This document shows positions 35,112 to 43,347 of a stretch of DNA of 64,000 nucleotides, one piece after another; the first letter of the stretch is position 1; every line of letters begins with the position of its first letter. The notes under the pieces are model-generated. The model was not told the origin of the DNA. It made no database searches and saw only the letters and a list, made by a program, of their open reading frames with translations. A program made the position numbers and the translations under genes. The stretch is from Ferruginibacter lapsinanis (GTDB taxonomy: Bacteria > Bacteroidota > Bacteroidia > Chitinophagales > Chitinophagaceae): the NCBI RefSeq assembly GCF_020783315.1, contig NZ_CP086063.1, positions 1,593,501 to 1,657,500 of the forward strand. Reading direction: 5' to 3'.

Positions 35112-36404
35112 ATGAAGCGAATACTGATTTTATTTTCAATATTGGTTGTAGTAAAAGCAAATGCACAACAGTTGACATTGGATGATGCTATTAATATTTC
35201 TCTTAAAAATAATTTTGATATTCAGATCGCTAAGAATGTTGCAGAGGTCAATAAGATCAATAATAATATTGGCGTGGCAGGAGGGTTACCTACTGTAGCT
35301 GCTACCGCTACAGATCAGGAGAGTATTGTCAATATCAATCAAAAATTAAATACCGGTACAGAAATAAGCAGGAATGGAGCTGCTTCAAATGCACTGAATG
35401 CAAATGTTACAGGAAGTATGTTATTGTATAACGGATACAGGGTTGTTGCTACAAAAAAGCGTTTGGAAGAATTGCAAAAACAAAGTGAACAATTACTAAA
35501 TGCACAGATACAAAATACCATTGCTTCTGTTATGCTGAAATATTATGATATTGTAAGGCAACAAAGTTATATGAAGACCTTGCAGCAGAGCATCGATTTG
35601 TCAAAAAAGCAATTAGAACTGATCCAGGTAAAAAAAGACGTAGGGCTTGCAAATAATGCAGACCTGTTTCAATCTCAAATTGATTTAAATACCAGGCAAC
35701 AAGATATGCAAACGCAGCAGTTGATTGTGGCACAGGCAAAGACAGATTTGATCAGGTTGTTGAATATAAAAGAAGATTCGGTCATTATGATCAAAGATTC
35801 GATCATCATTGATAAAAACATTCAATTAGTTGATGTGCTCGGCAGCATCAATCAAAATCCATTACTGCTTTCTTTAGATCAGCAAATAAAGATCAACGAA
35901 TTATTGGAAAAGGAAGTAGCGTCACTTCGTAAGCCGGCATTGAGAGCTAATACTGGATTGAATTTTGGCAGAACACAAAGTGCTGCAGGGCAGGTGCTGC
36001 TAAATCAATCGTATGGTCCATTTGTTGGATTAAGCTTATCTGTGCCGATTTATAGTGGCGGTGCGGTAAAACGCCAACAGCAAACTGCAGGTATCAATAC
36101 CAGGAACGCAAAACTGCAAAAAGAAAGTGTTTTAGCAGAATATAAAACGGCAACTATCAAAACCTATCAATCTTATACCAGTAGTATCGATCAGTTAAAA
36201 ACACAACAAAATACTTATCAATTATCTCAACAACTGGTAGATCTTTCGTTGCAACGTTTTCAGTTAGCAGCTGCCACGATCATTGAAGTACGTGAGGCAC
36301 AAAAAAGTTTTGAAGATGCGGGCTTCCGTTTAGTAAATCTGAGTTACGCCGCAAAGATTGCAGAGATAGAATTAAAACGTGTCAGTAATAAACTGGGCAT
36401 GTAG
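35112..36404 (+). CDS. TolC-family outer-membrane efflux protein
   Basis: 430 residues with a signal peptide (cleaved near VKANAQQ). It shows the paired OEP repeats: QLTLDDAINISLKNNFDIQIA at the N-terminus, long coiled helices with Gln/Lys heptads, and the second half ANTGLNFGRTQ...GPFVGLSLSVPIYSGG. It forms the outer-membrane channel of the efflux system encoded by the two genes upstream. Confidence 0.93.
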   Translation: MKRILILFSILVVVKANAQQLTLDDAINISLKNNFDIQIAKNVAEVNKINNNIGVAGGLPTVAATATDQESIVNINQKLNTGTEISRNGAASNALNANVTGSMLLYNGYRVVATKKRLEELQKQSEQLLNAQIQNTIASVMLKYYDIVRQQSYMKTLQQSIDLSKKQLELIQVKKDVGLANNADLFQSQIDLNTRQQDMQTQQLIVAQAKTDLIRLLNIKEDSVIMIKDSIIIDKNIQLVDVLGSINQNPLLLSLDQQIKINELLEKEVASLRKPALRANTGLNFGRTQSAAGQVLLNQSYGPFVGLSLSVPIYSGGAVKRQQQTAGINTRNAKLQKESVLAEYKTATIKTYQSYTSSIDQLKTQQNTYQLSQQLVDLSLQRFQLAAATIIEVREAQKSFEDAGFRLVNLSYAAKIAEIELKRVSNKLGM

Positions 36405-36428
36405 TTTTACTGTTTATATAGATAAAAG

Positions 36429-37316
36429 TTATTTCCAGTTGGTCAGATCTTTTTCTATTGCAGCAGCGGATAAGTTTTCATGCACCAGTTCTTTCGATTG
36501 TATACAATAGCTGCCGCAAATAGTTGCATATTTCATGCAATCGCTTATTGATTTGTTTTGTATGAATGCATATAAAAACCCTCCGAAAAAATTATCTCCT
36601 GCTCCGTTCGCATCAACTAGTTTATGGGTCGTAATGGCAGGCTGGTCAATGTTTAAGCCATCTTTGGTTAAAATCGTTGCTCCATTTTTTCCATGAGTGC
36701 AAACAACGAATTCTTTTCCATCCTGTATAAATTGTTGCATCAAACTTTTGTAATCTCTCACATTGTCTGAGCTAAGAAAAATGTGCTGAGCAGCATCAAT
36801 AAATGCATCGTGGTAAGGATTACCTTCATCATAATCATGCAGGTCGGTCCAAACGGGTTTGTCGTATTTTTTTAAGAGCGGAATGAGTAGTTTGCAATAG
36901 GGGATGATGTTCAGTACCACTATATCTGCCCACTTTATTTTCTCTTCTATCAATGCAAGATTGATGGAGAGGGTTTCAGATGATTGTGTAATGAACATTG
37001 AGATGCGTTCACCTGCAGCATTCATGACATTAAAATGCCGTTCAGTTCCTTTTGGATCGATATCATAAATAAAATCTACTTTTTGTGCTGACAGGTATGA
37101 AATGATCTTCTTTCCCCATATATCATCTCCAACTATCGAATGCAACACATTCGGTACACCTAGCTTTGTTAGGCATAGCGCTTTGCCAGCTCCGGTAGAA
37201 CCGGCTGCTTCATGAAATGGTGCAGTATGTATGGTTTTAGGGATAGGGTCGGGGAATTTATCCAGCGTTACAATATGATCAAAAGTTGTTCCGCCAAGTA
37301 TGAGTATCTTTTTCAT
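36429..37316 (-). CDS. PfkB-family carbohydrate kinase
   Basis: 295 residues. It begins MKKILILGGTTFDHIVTLDK. The PfkB signature near residue 240 is DANGAGDNFFGGFLYA, which contains the catalytic aspartate and anion hole. GSTGAGKALCLTKLG near 38 corresponds to the first PfkB motif (G-G-x-x-x-N-x-A), here altered. It phosphorylates a sugar or nucleoside with ATP; the substrate (ribose, adenosine, fructose or other) is not clear. It stands alone, convergent with the TolC gene. Confidence 0.85.
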   Translation of the reverse strand: MKKILILGGTTFDHIVTLDKFPDPIPKTIHTAPFHEAAGSTGAGKALCLTKLGVPNVLHSIVGDDIWGKKIISYLSAQKVDFIYDIDPKGTERHFNVMNAAGERISMFITQSSETLSINLALIEEKIKWADIVVLNIIPYCKLLIPLLKKYDKPVWTDLHDYDEGNPYHDAFIDAAQHIFLSSDNVRDYKSLMQQFIQDGKEFVVCTHGKNGATILTKDGLNIDQPAITTHKLVDANGAGDNFFGGFLYAFIQNKSISDCMKYATICGSYCIQSKELVHENLSAAAIEKDLTNWK

Positions 37317-37369
37317 GCAATGATTTTCATATTCAAATTACAAATTTTCTTTCAACAACTTATTTGCGA

Positions 37370-37377
37370 TATTTTTG
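37370..37377 (+). promoter_or_regulatory. Candidate -7 promoter box of the rsmF-like gene
   Basis: TATTTTTG matches TAnnTTTG exactly, 12 nt before the ATG, so the leader would be very short. No -33 TTTG is found at the ideal distance. Confidence 0.35.
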
Positions 37378-37389
37378 AGGTATATTTAA

Positions 37390-38769
37390 ATGAAACAGTT
37401 GCAACTTCCTTCAGCATTTATTCAATCTTTACAAGCGGCACCGGGCTTCGAACAGGAGGCTTTTGAAAATGTGCACCAATCGGGTGAACAAATCACATCT
37501 ATACGAGTTAACAATTGTAAGGCATTCGACATTCTGCATTCAACTTTCAATATTTCAGAAGTTCCCTGGAATTTAAATGGTTACTATCTTGCCGAGCGTC
37601 CATCATTTACACTGGATCCGTTGTTTCATGCCGGCGCATATTATGTACAGGAAGCCAGCAGTATGTTTTTGGAGCAGGCGTTGAAACAAACAGTTGATCT
37701 GTCTCGGCCAATAAAGGTATTAGATCTTTGTGCAGCACCAGGAGGAAAATCTACATTGATCCAGTCCCTGATCTCTGGCGAAAGTTTGTTAGTTAGCAAT
37801 GAAGTGATAAAAACGAGGGTAAATGTTTTGGCTGAAAATATTGCTAAATGGGGAGCAGCAAATGTGATCGTAACTAACAATGATCCGAAAGATTTTCAGC
37901 GACTACCCGATTATTTTGATGTAATAGTAATTGACGCTCCATGTAGTGGAAGTGGTTTGTTTAGAAAAGATACGAATGCAATCAATGAATGGAGTGAACA
38001 AAATGTATTGCTCTGTAGTCAGCGACAGGAAAGGATTTTAGCGGATATTTTACCAAGTTTGAAAAGAGGAGGCATATTAATTTACTCTACCTGTTCATAT
38101 TCTGAGGAAGAAGATGAAGAAATTGCAGACTGGCTTACAGAACAGTTTGAAGTTGAGAGTTTGAGGTTGGAAATTAAAGATGATTGGGGGATTGTTGAAA
38201 CAAAATCGCCAGCTAGTAATGCTTGCGGTTATCGTTTCTATCCCGATAAAGTAAAAGGCGAGGGCTTTTTTATTGCTGCGTTCAAGAAACCAACGACCAA
38301 TGACGGAGAATCAAAAGAATGGTATTCGAGGAGTCGATCGGAAAAATTATCTGCTAAAGAAGTTGAAGTAGTACAATCATATTTAAAAGATCCCGATAAT
38401 TTTTTCTTTATTAAACAGAAAGATGAAGTTATAGCGATGCCATTACATCTTGAAAATGATTTGGCAAATATTCAATCGGCTTTATATATAAAAAAAGCTG
38501 GTGTAAAATTGGGCACAATAATCCGTAATGAATTAATTCCCCATCATGAGTTGGCAATAAGTTCGATAATTAACAGAGAAACGCCTTCGGTGGAAGTAGA
38601 ATTGGATATAGCACTGCAATATCTGCGTAAACAGGAAATTCACCTGGAAACTGAGCGTAAAGGCTGGTCGTTACTCACCTATAAACAATTGCCACTGGGT
38701 TGGGTAAAACTCTTGCCTAATCGGGTTAATAACTACTACCCTAAAGACTGGCGGATTCTTAACAAGTAA
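37390..38769 (+). CDS. rsmF: rRNA cytosine-C5 methyltransferase, RsmF/NOL1/NOP2/Sun family
   Basis: 459 residues. The SAM site is VLDLCAAPGGKSTLIQSL near 115. The two conserved cysteines are in VIDAPCSGSGLFRKD and IYSTCSYSEEE, one being the nucleophile. The C-terminal half (from about 290) is the RsmF/PUA-like RNA-binding extension. Residues 45-57 (FDILHSTFNISE) are encoded by a heptamer-phased string. It methylates a cytosine in 16S rRNA; RsmF is the best name, but other family members cannot be excluded. Confidence 0.87.
   Translation: MKQLQLPSAFIQSLQAAPGFEQEAFENVHQSGEQITSIRVNNCKAFDILHSTFNISEVPWNLNGYYLAERPSFTLDPLFHAGAYYVQEASSMFLEQALKQTVDLSRPIKVLDLCAAPGGKSTLIQSLISGESLLVSNEVIKTRVNVLAENIAKWGAANVIVTNNDPKDFQRLPDYFDVIVIDAPCSGSGLFRKDTNAINEWSEQNVLLCSQRQERILADILPSLKRGGILIYSTCSYSEEEDEEIADWLTEQFEVESLRLEIKDDWGIVETKSPASNACGYRFYPDKVKGEGFFIAAFKKPTTNDGESKEWYSRSRSEKLSAKEVEVVQSYLKDPDNFFFIKQKDEVIAMPLHLENDLANIQSALYIKKAGVKLGTIIRNELIPHHELAISSIINRETPSVEVELDIALQYLRKQEIHLETERKGWSLLTYKQLPLGWVKLLPNRVNNYYPKDWRILNK
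37524..37558 (+). repeat. Heptamer-phased string inside the rsmF-like gene
   Basis: Five consecutive 7-mers of ATTCnnC type (ATTCGAC, ATTCTGC, ATTCAAC, then TTTCAAT and ATTTCAG) are translated in frame near residue 50, between the N-terminal region and the methyltransferase core. Confidence 0.55.
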
Positions 38770-38822
38770 ATAATGCAACTAACCAACTAATTTTTGCATC
38801 TTTGCAATTGAAATTATTAAAT

Positions 38823-39749
38823 ATGAAACGTCTTTTTATTATACTTTTTTGTTTGCCTTTGTTCGCCTTGGCGCAAAAAGAAATTACACATACAGTTGGT
38901 CCAAAAGAAAGTTTGACAAGCATCGGACGTTTATACAATATCAACGGAAGAGAGTTGGCCAAGTACAATAATATTGATTATGAAAAAGGGTTGTCCTTAG
39001 GGCAGGTATTAAAGATCCCTGCATCTGCAACAACAACTAAACCTGTCGTTGCACCTCCTGTTGTTAAGAAAGAGCCGGTTGTAACAAAACCTGTTGTGAA
39101 AAATAATGAAGTTGCAGGTACGCCGATCTATCATACGGTTGCCAAAAAGGAAACTTTATACGGTATCAGTACAATGTATGGTAAGGTGCCTATTGCTGAT
39201 ATTAAGAAATGGAATAACCTTACAGCAGACGGTTTAAACGAAGGAATGCAGTTGATTGTTGGATATACCACAAAAACAACGACACCTGTTGTTAAAAATG
39301 TAGTGAAAGAAGCGCCGCCTGCCGTTAAAGAAGAGGTAAAAGTGGTGAAGGAAGTTAAACGTCCTGATCCGGTAGTAAAAGAAGACAATACTCCTCCTCC
39401 GGCGGCAAACACAGGCAAAAATTTGAATGGAGGATTTTTTAAATCTCTCTATATGACACAAACCAGGAATGCCAATGTATCTACAGAGAGTGGTGTAGCT
39501 GGCGTTTTTAAAAGTACCAGTGGCTGGGAAGATGGAAAATATTATTGTTTGCATAATGATGCCAACGCAGGGACCATTGTAAAAATATCTAATCCGGCTA
39601 CGGGCAAAAGTATTTATGCAAAAGTGCTGGATGTAATTCCTGATATTAAACAAAATACCGGCCTGCTTTTAAGAATAAGTAATGCGGCGGCTGAAGAATT
39701 AGGCGTATCGGACGCTAAGTTTGACTGTAGTGTTTCTTATGTAAAATAA
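38823..39749 (+). CDS. LysM and RlpA-like (DPBB) exported protein
   Basis: 308 residues from the ATG at 38823; a TTG seven codons upstream is less likely. A signal peptide ends at FALAQ. Two LysM domains (about 22-65, HTVGPKESLTSIGRLYNING, and about 105-150, HTVAKKETLYGISTMYGK) bind peptidoglycan. A Lys/Pro/Val-rich linker follows, then a C-terminal double-psi beta-barrel (about 210-308; GWEDGKYYCLHNDA, YAKVLDVIPDI). It probably acts in the periplasm on, or bound to, cell wall. Upstream, TGCATCTTTGCA near 38795 resembles a -7 box. Confidence 0.82.
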   Translation: MKRLFIILFCLPLFALAQKEITHTVGPKESLTSIGRLYNINGRELAKYNNIDYEKGLSLGQVLKIPASATTTKPVVAPPVVKKEPVVTKPVVKNNEVAGTPIYHTVAKKETLYGISTMYGKVPIADIKKWNNLTADGLNEGMQLIVGYTTKTTTPVVKNVVKEAPPAVKEEVKVVKEVKRPDPVVKEDNTPPPAANTGKNLNGGFFKSLYMTQTRNANVSTESGVAGVFKSTSGWEDGKYYCLHNDANAGTIVKISNPATGKSIYAKVLDVIPDIKQNTGLLLRISNAAAEELGVSDAKFDCSVSYVK

Positions 39750-39767
39750 AATTTCTGGATATTCAAT

Positions 39768-39800
39768 AGGGCAGGGTATCAACCATACTTCTGCCTTTTC
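39768..39800 (+). terminator. Possible terminator after the LysM-DPBB gene
   Basis: GGCAG...CTGCC with an inner GTAT-CAACC-ATAC stem, followed by TTTTCTGTT. It is imperfect (a bulge between the stems). Confidence 0.4.
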
Positions 39801-39812
39801 TGTTATATAAAT

Positions 39813-40397
39813 ATGGATACCACTTTTGCAAATATTTCAACAGTTATTAAAGAGAGAAGGAGCATAAAGCCTGCTCATTTCAATGGTGATATTATTCCTG
39901 ACGAACGAATTGATCAGTTGTTGGAATTAGCTGACTGGGCGCCTACGCATGGCAGTACCGAGCCTTGGCGTTTTATTGTATATACAGGCGATGGGCTGAA
40001 AAAATTTTCGGCTGATCATGCTGAGTTATACAAACAATATACATCACCAGAAAAATTTTTAAAGGCCACTTACGATAAACTCATTCAGAACGGAGAGAAA
40101 GTTTCTCATGTTATCATTGCGATCATGCAGAGAGGTAATTTACCAAAAGTGCCTGTGATTGAGGAGATGGCCGCAGTGTCAGCAGCCATTCAAAATATCT
40201 TGCTGGGAGCCGAAGCTTTAGGGATTGCATCTTTATGGTCGACAGGAGGTATGATACATCATGATGCAATGAAAGAATATCTGCATCTTAGAAACGAAGA
40301 TCTTATAATGGGGCAGATATTTTTAGGGTATGCTGATGAAAAACCATCAGGCAGGAGAATATTTCCTATTGGTAGTAAAGTAAAGTGGATCAGGTAA
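39813..40397 (+). CDS. Nitroreductase-family flavoprotein (YdjA-like)
   Basis: 194 residues. The FMN-binding start is IKERRSIKPAHFNG, then LADWAPTHGSTEPWRFIVY, AAIQNILLGAEALGIASLWSTG and a basic FPIGSKVKWIR end. Size and motifs fit the compact YdjA-like nitroreductases, FMN enzymes that reduce substrates with NAD(P)H. The physiological substrate is not known. It converges on fmt with a 9-nt gap. Confidence 0.87.
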   Translation: MDTTFANISTVIKERRSIKPAHFNGDIIPDERIDQLLELADWAPTHGSTEPWRFIVYTGDGLKKFSADHAELYKQYTSPEKFLKATYDKLIQNGEKVSHVIIAIMQRGNLPKVPVIEEMAAVSAAIQNILLGAEALGIASLWSTGGMIHHDAMKEYLHLRNEDLIMGQIFLGYADEKPSGRRIFPIGSKVKWIR

Positions 40398-40406
40398 TTT
40401 GTGGAG

Positions 40407-41342
40407 TTATACAAATCTATATCCTCTCAAAAAATCTTCTACATTCATTTTCTTTTTGCCTTCCAGTTGAATCTCTTTTACAGCAATATATCCATCCGCA
40501 CAAGCAAATTTTAAAAATGTCTTTTTATCTGTCTCAAAACTGCCTGCTGCCTTAGGTGTTGACTGTTCTTTGGATGCAGAAAATATTTTCAATTTCTTAC
40601 TGTCTAAAAAGGTAAATGCAGCCGGGTAAGGAGATAGCCCACGGATCAGATTATATAGCTCATCAACTGTTTTACTCCAATCAATTTTACAAGTCTCAGT
40701 AAAGATCTTCGATGCATGCAATAGTGGTCCGTCGTCTGAGGTCTGTGGTTTTTCTTCTAATGTTTTGTTGCATAAGCCTTGTACAGTCTTAACCAATAAA
40801 GCGGCACCAACCTCTTTCATCTCGTCATGTAATTCTCCTGCTGTTTCATCATCTCTGATCGCAATTTTTTCCTGCAATAAAATATCTCCGGTATCTATCT
40901 CATGTTTTAATTTAAAAGTGGTTACACCAGTTTCTTTTTCACCATTGATGATGGCCCAGTTGATTGGTGCAGCCCCTCTGTATTTAGGCAACAAAGATCC
41001 ATGCACATTGATAGTACCCATTGGCGGCATGTTCCAAACAACTTCGGGTAGCATTCTAAATGCCACTACAATTTGCAGGTCTGCATTCAACGATCTTAAT
41101 TGAGCTAAAAACTCAGGGTTCTTTAATTTTTCCGGTTGTAGGACAGGTAAGCCTTTTTCAACAGCGTATTTTTTTACGGCACTTTGTTGTAATTCCATTC
41201 CACGGCCTGCAGGTTTATCCGGAGCAGTTAGTACAGCAATAATATTACAACCTGCTTTCACCAATGCATCCAACGATGCAACGGCAAACTCAGGCGTACC
41301 CATAAAAATTATCCTGATATCTTTTATATTTCTACTATTCAT
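40407..41342 (-). CDS. fmt: Methionyl-tRNA formyltransferase
   Basis: 311 residues from the ATG at 41342 (MNSRNIKDIRIIFMGTPEFA); a TTG six codons upstream is weaker. The formyl-transfer site is INVHGSLLPKYRGAAPINWA near 105-125 with the Asn-His pair, and HEIDTGDILLQ near 140 carries the Asp. The C-terminal OB-like domain is present. It formylates initiator Met-tRNA with 10-formyl-THF. The upstream spacer carries a repeat element shared with thyA. Confidence 0.94.
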   Translation of the reverse strand: MNSRNIKDIRIIFMGTPEFAVASLDALVKAGCNIIAVLTAPDKPAGRGMELQQSAVKKYAVEKGLPVLQPEKLKNPEFLAQLRSLNADLQIVVAFRMLPEVVWNMPPMGTINVHGSLLPKYRGAAPINWAIINGEKETGVTTFKLKHEIDTGDILLQEKIAIRDDETAGELHDEMKEVGAALLVKTVQGLCNKTLEEKPQTSDDGPLLHASKIFTETCKIDWSKTVDELYNLIRGLSPYPAAFTFLDSKKLKIFSASKEQSTPKAAGSFETDKKTFLKFACADGYIAVKEIQLEGKKKMNVEDFLRGYRFV

Positions 41343-41370
41343 TTTACTATTACAAATCAAAAGGCTCTAG

Positions 41371-41400
41371 GTTCCCCCTTTAGGGGGCGGAGGGGGTTAA
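41371..41400 (-). repeat. CCCCCTAAAGGGGG-type palindromic element, intergenic copy
   Basis: On the minus strand: TTAACCCCCT, CCG, then CCCCCTAAAGGGGGAAC. CCTAAAGGGGGAAC is identical to the thyA insert. Its TTAA end overlaps the namZ stop codon (41397-41399). There is no T-tract, so it is not a normal terminator. Confidence 0.75.
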
Positions 41401-42647
41401 AAATCTTTATATAGCAAATATTTCTTTCTTATCTTCTTAAAATTACTCAAAGCAGGTTCCCAGCTTTTCCTAATTTCAGCTTCTGTTTTTCCTTGCTTTA
41501 TCTGCTTAACTAAAATATCATTTCCTGCCAGTTTATTAATGAAATTATTTTTCAAAAAGAAACTATCCTTACCCGGAAATAATTTGTACGCATCTATCAA
41601 ATATTTTAATTGAATTTTTTTATTCACTCGTTGCAGTAGCTGTTCCGGTGTGCCACTTATATCCCAGCCATAACAAACCTGGTTGAAACATTTGCTGCTT
41701 TTAGCACCTGCATTAGGTTTTGGCGTAAAGCTGAATAATGTTTTGGGTAAAGAAGGATGTCCGAAAATTTGGAATGGTTTATCTGTTCCTCTACCCTCGC
41801 TTAAAACAGTTCCTTCAAAAAAACACGTAGAAGGGTATGCGTATATACTTTGTATCTCTCTCAGATTAGGAGATGGATTAACCGGCAAACTAAATACGGA
41901 GCTATGTGTATAGTCTTTACATTTTATTACCAGCATATGAAACGGCGTGTCAGCTGTAGGTTTGGTGGTAATATTATAACTGTTGATCTTATTCGCTAGC
42001 GGAGATAGCCATTTTTCTCCTGTCAGCATCATGGCATATTCACCAATGGTCATTCCATATACTATTGGCACAGGCTGCATTCCTACAAAGCTTTTAAATT
42101 TCATATCTAGCACAGGGCCATCTACATAAAATCCGTTAGGATTAGGTCTATCTAATATCAACAGAGGTTTATGGTTTTCTAAAGCAGCTTCAATATAATA
42201 CTGTAATGATGAAATGAATGTATAGAATCTTACCCCAACATCCTGTATGTCAAATAGCATGATGTCAACATCTTTAAGATCATTTGACGTAGGTTTATTA
42301 TGGTCTCCATACATGCTGATAACAGGAATGCCGGTCTTTTTATCGACAGCATTTTCAACATGTGCGCCTGCATCTGCATCACCTCTGAAGCCATGTTCCG
42401 GGCCAAATATCTTTACGATCTTAATACCTTTTTTAAGTAAAGTATCTACCAGGTGAGTACTTTTTACCATACTGGTTTGGTTGGCAAAAATCGCTACGGC
42501 CTTACCTTTCAAATAAGGTAAATAGGCTTCCATTCTTTCTGCACCGGATATAATAGAGTTCTGCTCAAATGGCTTATATAATAACTGAGAAAATGAGAGC
42601 TGGCTAAATAAAAGAGTAACAATGATTAATATACTATTCTTTTTCAT
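41397..42647 (-). CDS. namZ: NamZ-type exo-beta-N-acetylmuramidase (DUF1343)
   Basis: 416 residues with a signal peptide (cleaved near SQLSFSQ). Motifs of DUF1343 are clear: KAVAIFANQTSMV, IFGPEHGFRGDADAGAHVE, VDIMLFDIQDVGVRFYTFIS, LLILDRPNPNG and SPNLREIQSIYAYPSTC. NamZ releases N-acetylmuramic acid from the non-reducing end of peptidoglycan fragments. anmK at 51425 handles another muramic acid product, consistent with wall recycling. The stop codon lies within a repeat element; the family usually ends within a residue or two of this point (KKYLLYKDF). Confidence 0.9.
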   Translation of the reverse strand: MKKNSILIIVTLLFSQLSFSQLLYKPFEQNSIISGAERMEAYLPYLKGKAVAIFANQTSMVKSTHLVDTLLKKGIKIVKIFGPEHGFRGDADAGAHVENAVDKKTGIPVISMYGDHNKPTSNDLKDVDIMLFDIQDVGVRFYTFISSLQYYIEAALENHKPLLILDRPNPNGFYVDGPVLDMKFKSFVGMQPVPIVYGMTIGEYAMMLTGEKWLSPLANKINSYNITTKPTADTPFHMLVIKCKDYTHSSVFSLPVNPSPNLREIQSIYAYPSTCFFEGTVLSEGRGTDKPFQIFGHPSLPKTLFSFTPKPNAGAKSSKCFNQVCYGWDISGTPEQLLQRVNKKIQLKYLIDAYKLFPGKDSFFLKNNFINKLAGNDILVKQIKQGKTEAEIRKSWEPALSNFKKIRKKYLLYKDF

Positions 42648-42779
42648 GTTGTAAAGTTCTTTAAAACTTTTTAAACTACTTGGAGTTTTATCATTTACTT
42701 TGCATTTTCTGTCTCAAAAAGGCAGGTATTTATAAACAATATCCAGACAGGGTTTGCCTGTTTGGGAAAATTAAATTTT

Positions 42780-43205
42780 ATGCAAGCAAAAAACGGAGAT
42801 GCAGTATCAGTGCATTACACAGGTAGATTAGTAACCGGAGAACAATTTGATTCTTCTGCAGGAAGAGAGCCTTTGGCTTTTACAGTTGGCGCCGGACAAA
42901 TGATCAAAGGTTTTGATGCCGCTATTCCGGGAATGGCAATAGGCGATAAAAAAACAATCACCATTGCAGCAGCTGATGCTTATGGTGAAAAAGATCCTGC
43001 AGCGATCATACAGTTTCCAAAAGAAAATGTACCTGCTGATATGAAATTGGAACCAGGTATGCAACTTACTTTAAGCAACCAGTACGGACAACCGGTACCT
43101 GTTGTTGTTATCGAAGTACAGGATACAGTGATCGTATTAGATGCTAACCATCATTTAGCCGGACAAGATCTGGTTTTTGATATTGAATTGGTTACTATCA
43201 ATTAA
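42780..43205 (+). CDS. FKBP-type peptidyl-prolyl isomerase (SlyD-like)
   Basis: 141 residues from the ATG at 42780; a TTG six codons upstream is less likely. It has VSVHYTGRLVTGEQFDSSAG, PLAFTVGAGQMIKGFDAAIPGM, then the IF/SlyD insert domain and AGQDLVFDIELVTI at the end. There is no His-rich metal-binding tail. It is cytoplasmic and catalyses prolyl isomerisation or acts as a chaperone. It is followed by a hairpin terminator flanked by heptamer arrays. Confidence 0.92.
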   Translation: MQAKNGDAVSVHYTGRLVTGEQFDSSAGREPLAFTVGAGQMIKGFDAAIPGMAIGDKKTITIAAADAYGEKDPAAIIQFPKENVPADMKLEPGMQLTLSNQYGQPVPVVVIEVQDTVIVLDANHHLAGQDLVFDIELVTIN

Positions 43206-43206
43206 G

Positions 43207-43241
43207 AATTAGCAATTGACAATAAACAATTGACAAAATGC
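43207..43241. repeat. Heptamer-phased array after the FKBP gene
   Basis: Five units of 7 bp (AATTAGC, AATTGAC, AATAAAC, AATTGAC, AAAATGC) start 2 nt after the stop codon and run into the terminator hairpin. Confidence 0.75.
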
Positions 43242-43269
43242 AGCTTGATCATTCAAGCTGCATTTTTTT
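43236..43269 (+). terminator. Rho-independent terminator of the FKBP gene
   Basis: AAATGCAGCTTGA and TCAAGCTGCATTT form a perfect 13-bp stem with loop TCAT, followed by a T-tract. Confidence 0.88.
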
Positions 43270-43346
43270 GCCTACTGCTAACTGCCCATTGCCTATTCTG
43301 CTTATATTCGTACTTCTATATTCGTCATTCGTAAATCGTAAATAAA
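43270..43346. repeat. Eleven-unit heptamer array before pepT
   Basis: Eleven 7-bp units in strict phase, drifting from GCCTACT and GCTAACT types to TATTCGT, CATTCGT and AAATCGT types. The array ends one base before the pepT ATG (43348). Longest array in the window (77 bp). Confidence 0.8.
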
Positions 43347-43347
43347 T

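Noticed and set aside
41371..41400. CCCCC-TTTA-GGGGG hairpin as a terminator for namZ or fmt
   Set aside because: No T-tract follows on either strand, and the same element occurs inside thyA, where termination would be harmful.
43207..43346. Heptamer arrays considered as CRISPR
   Set aside because: Units are 7 bp with no spacers or cas genes nearby.
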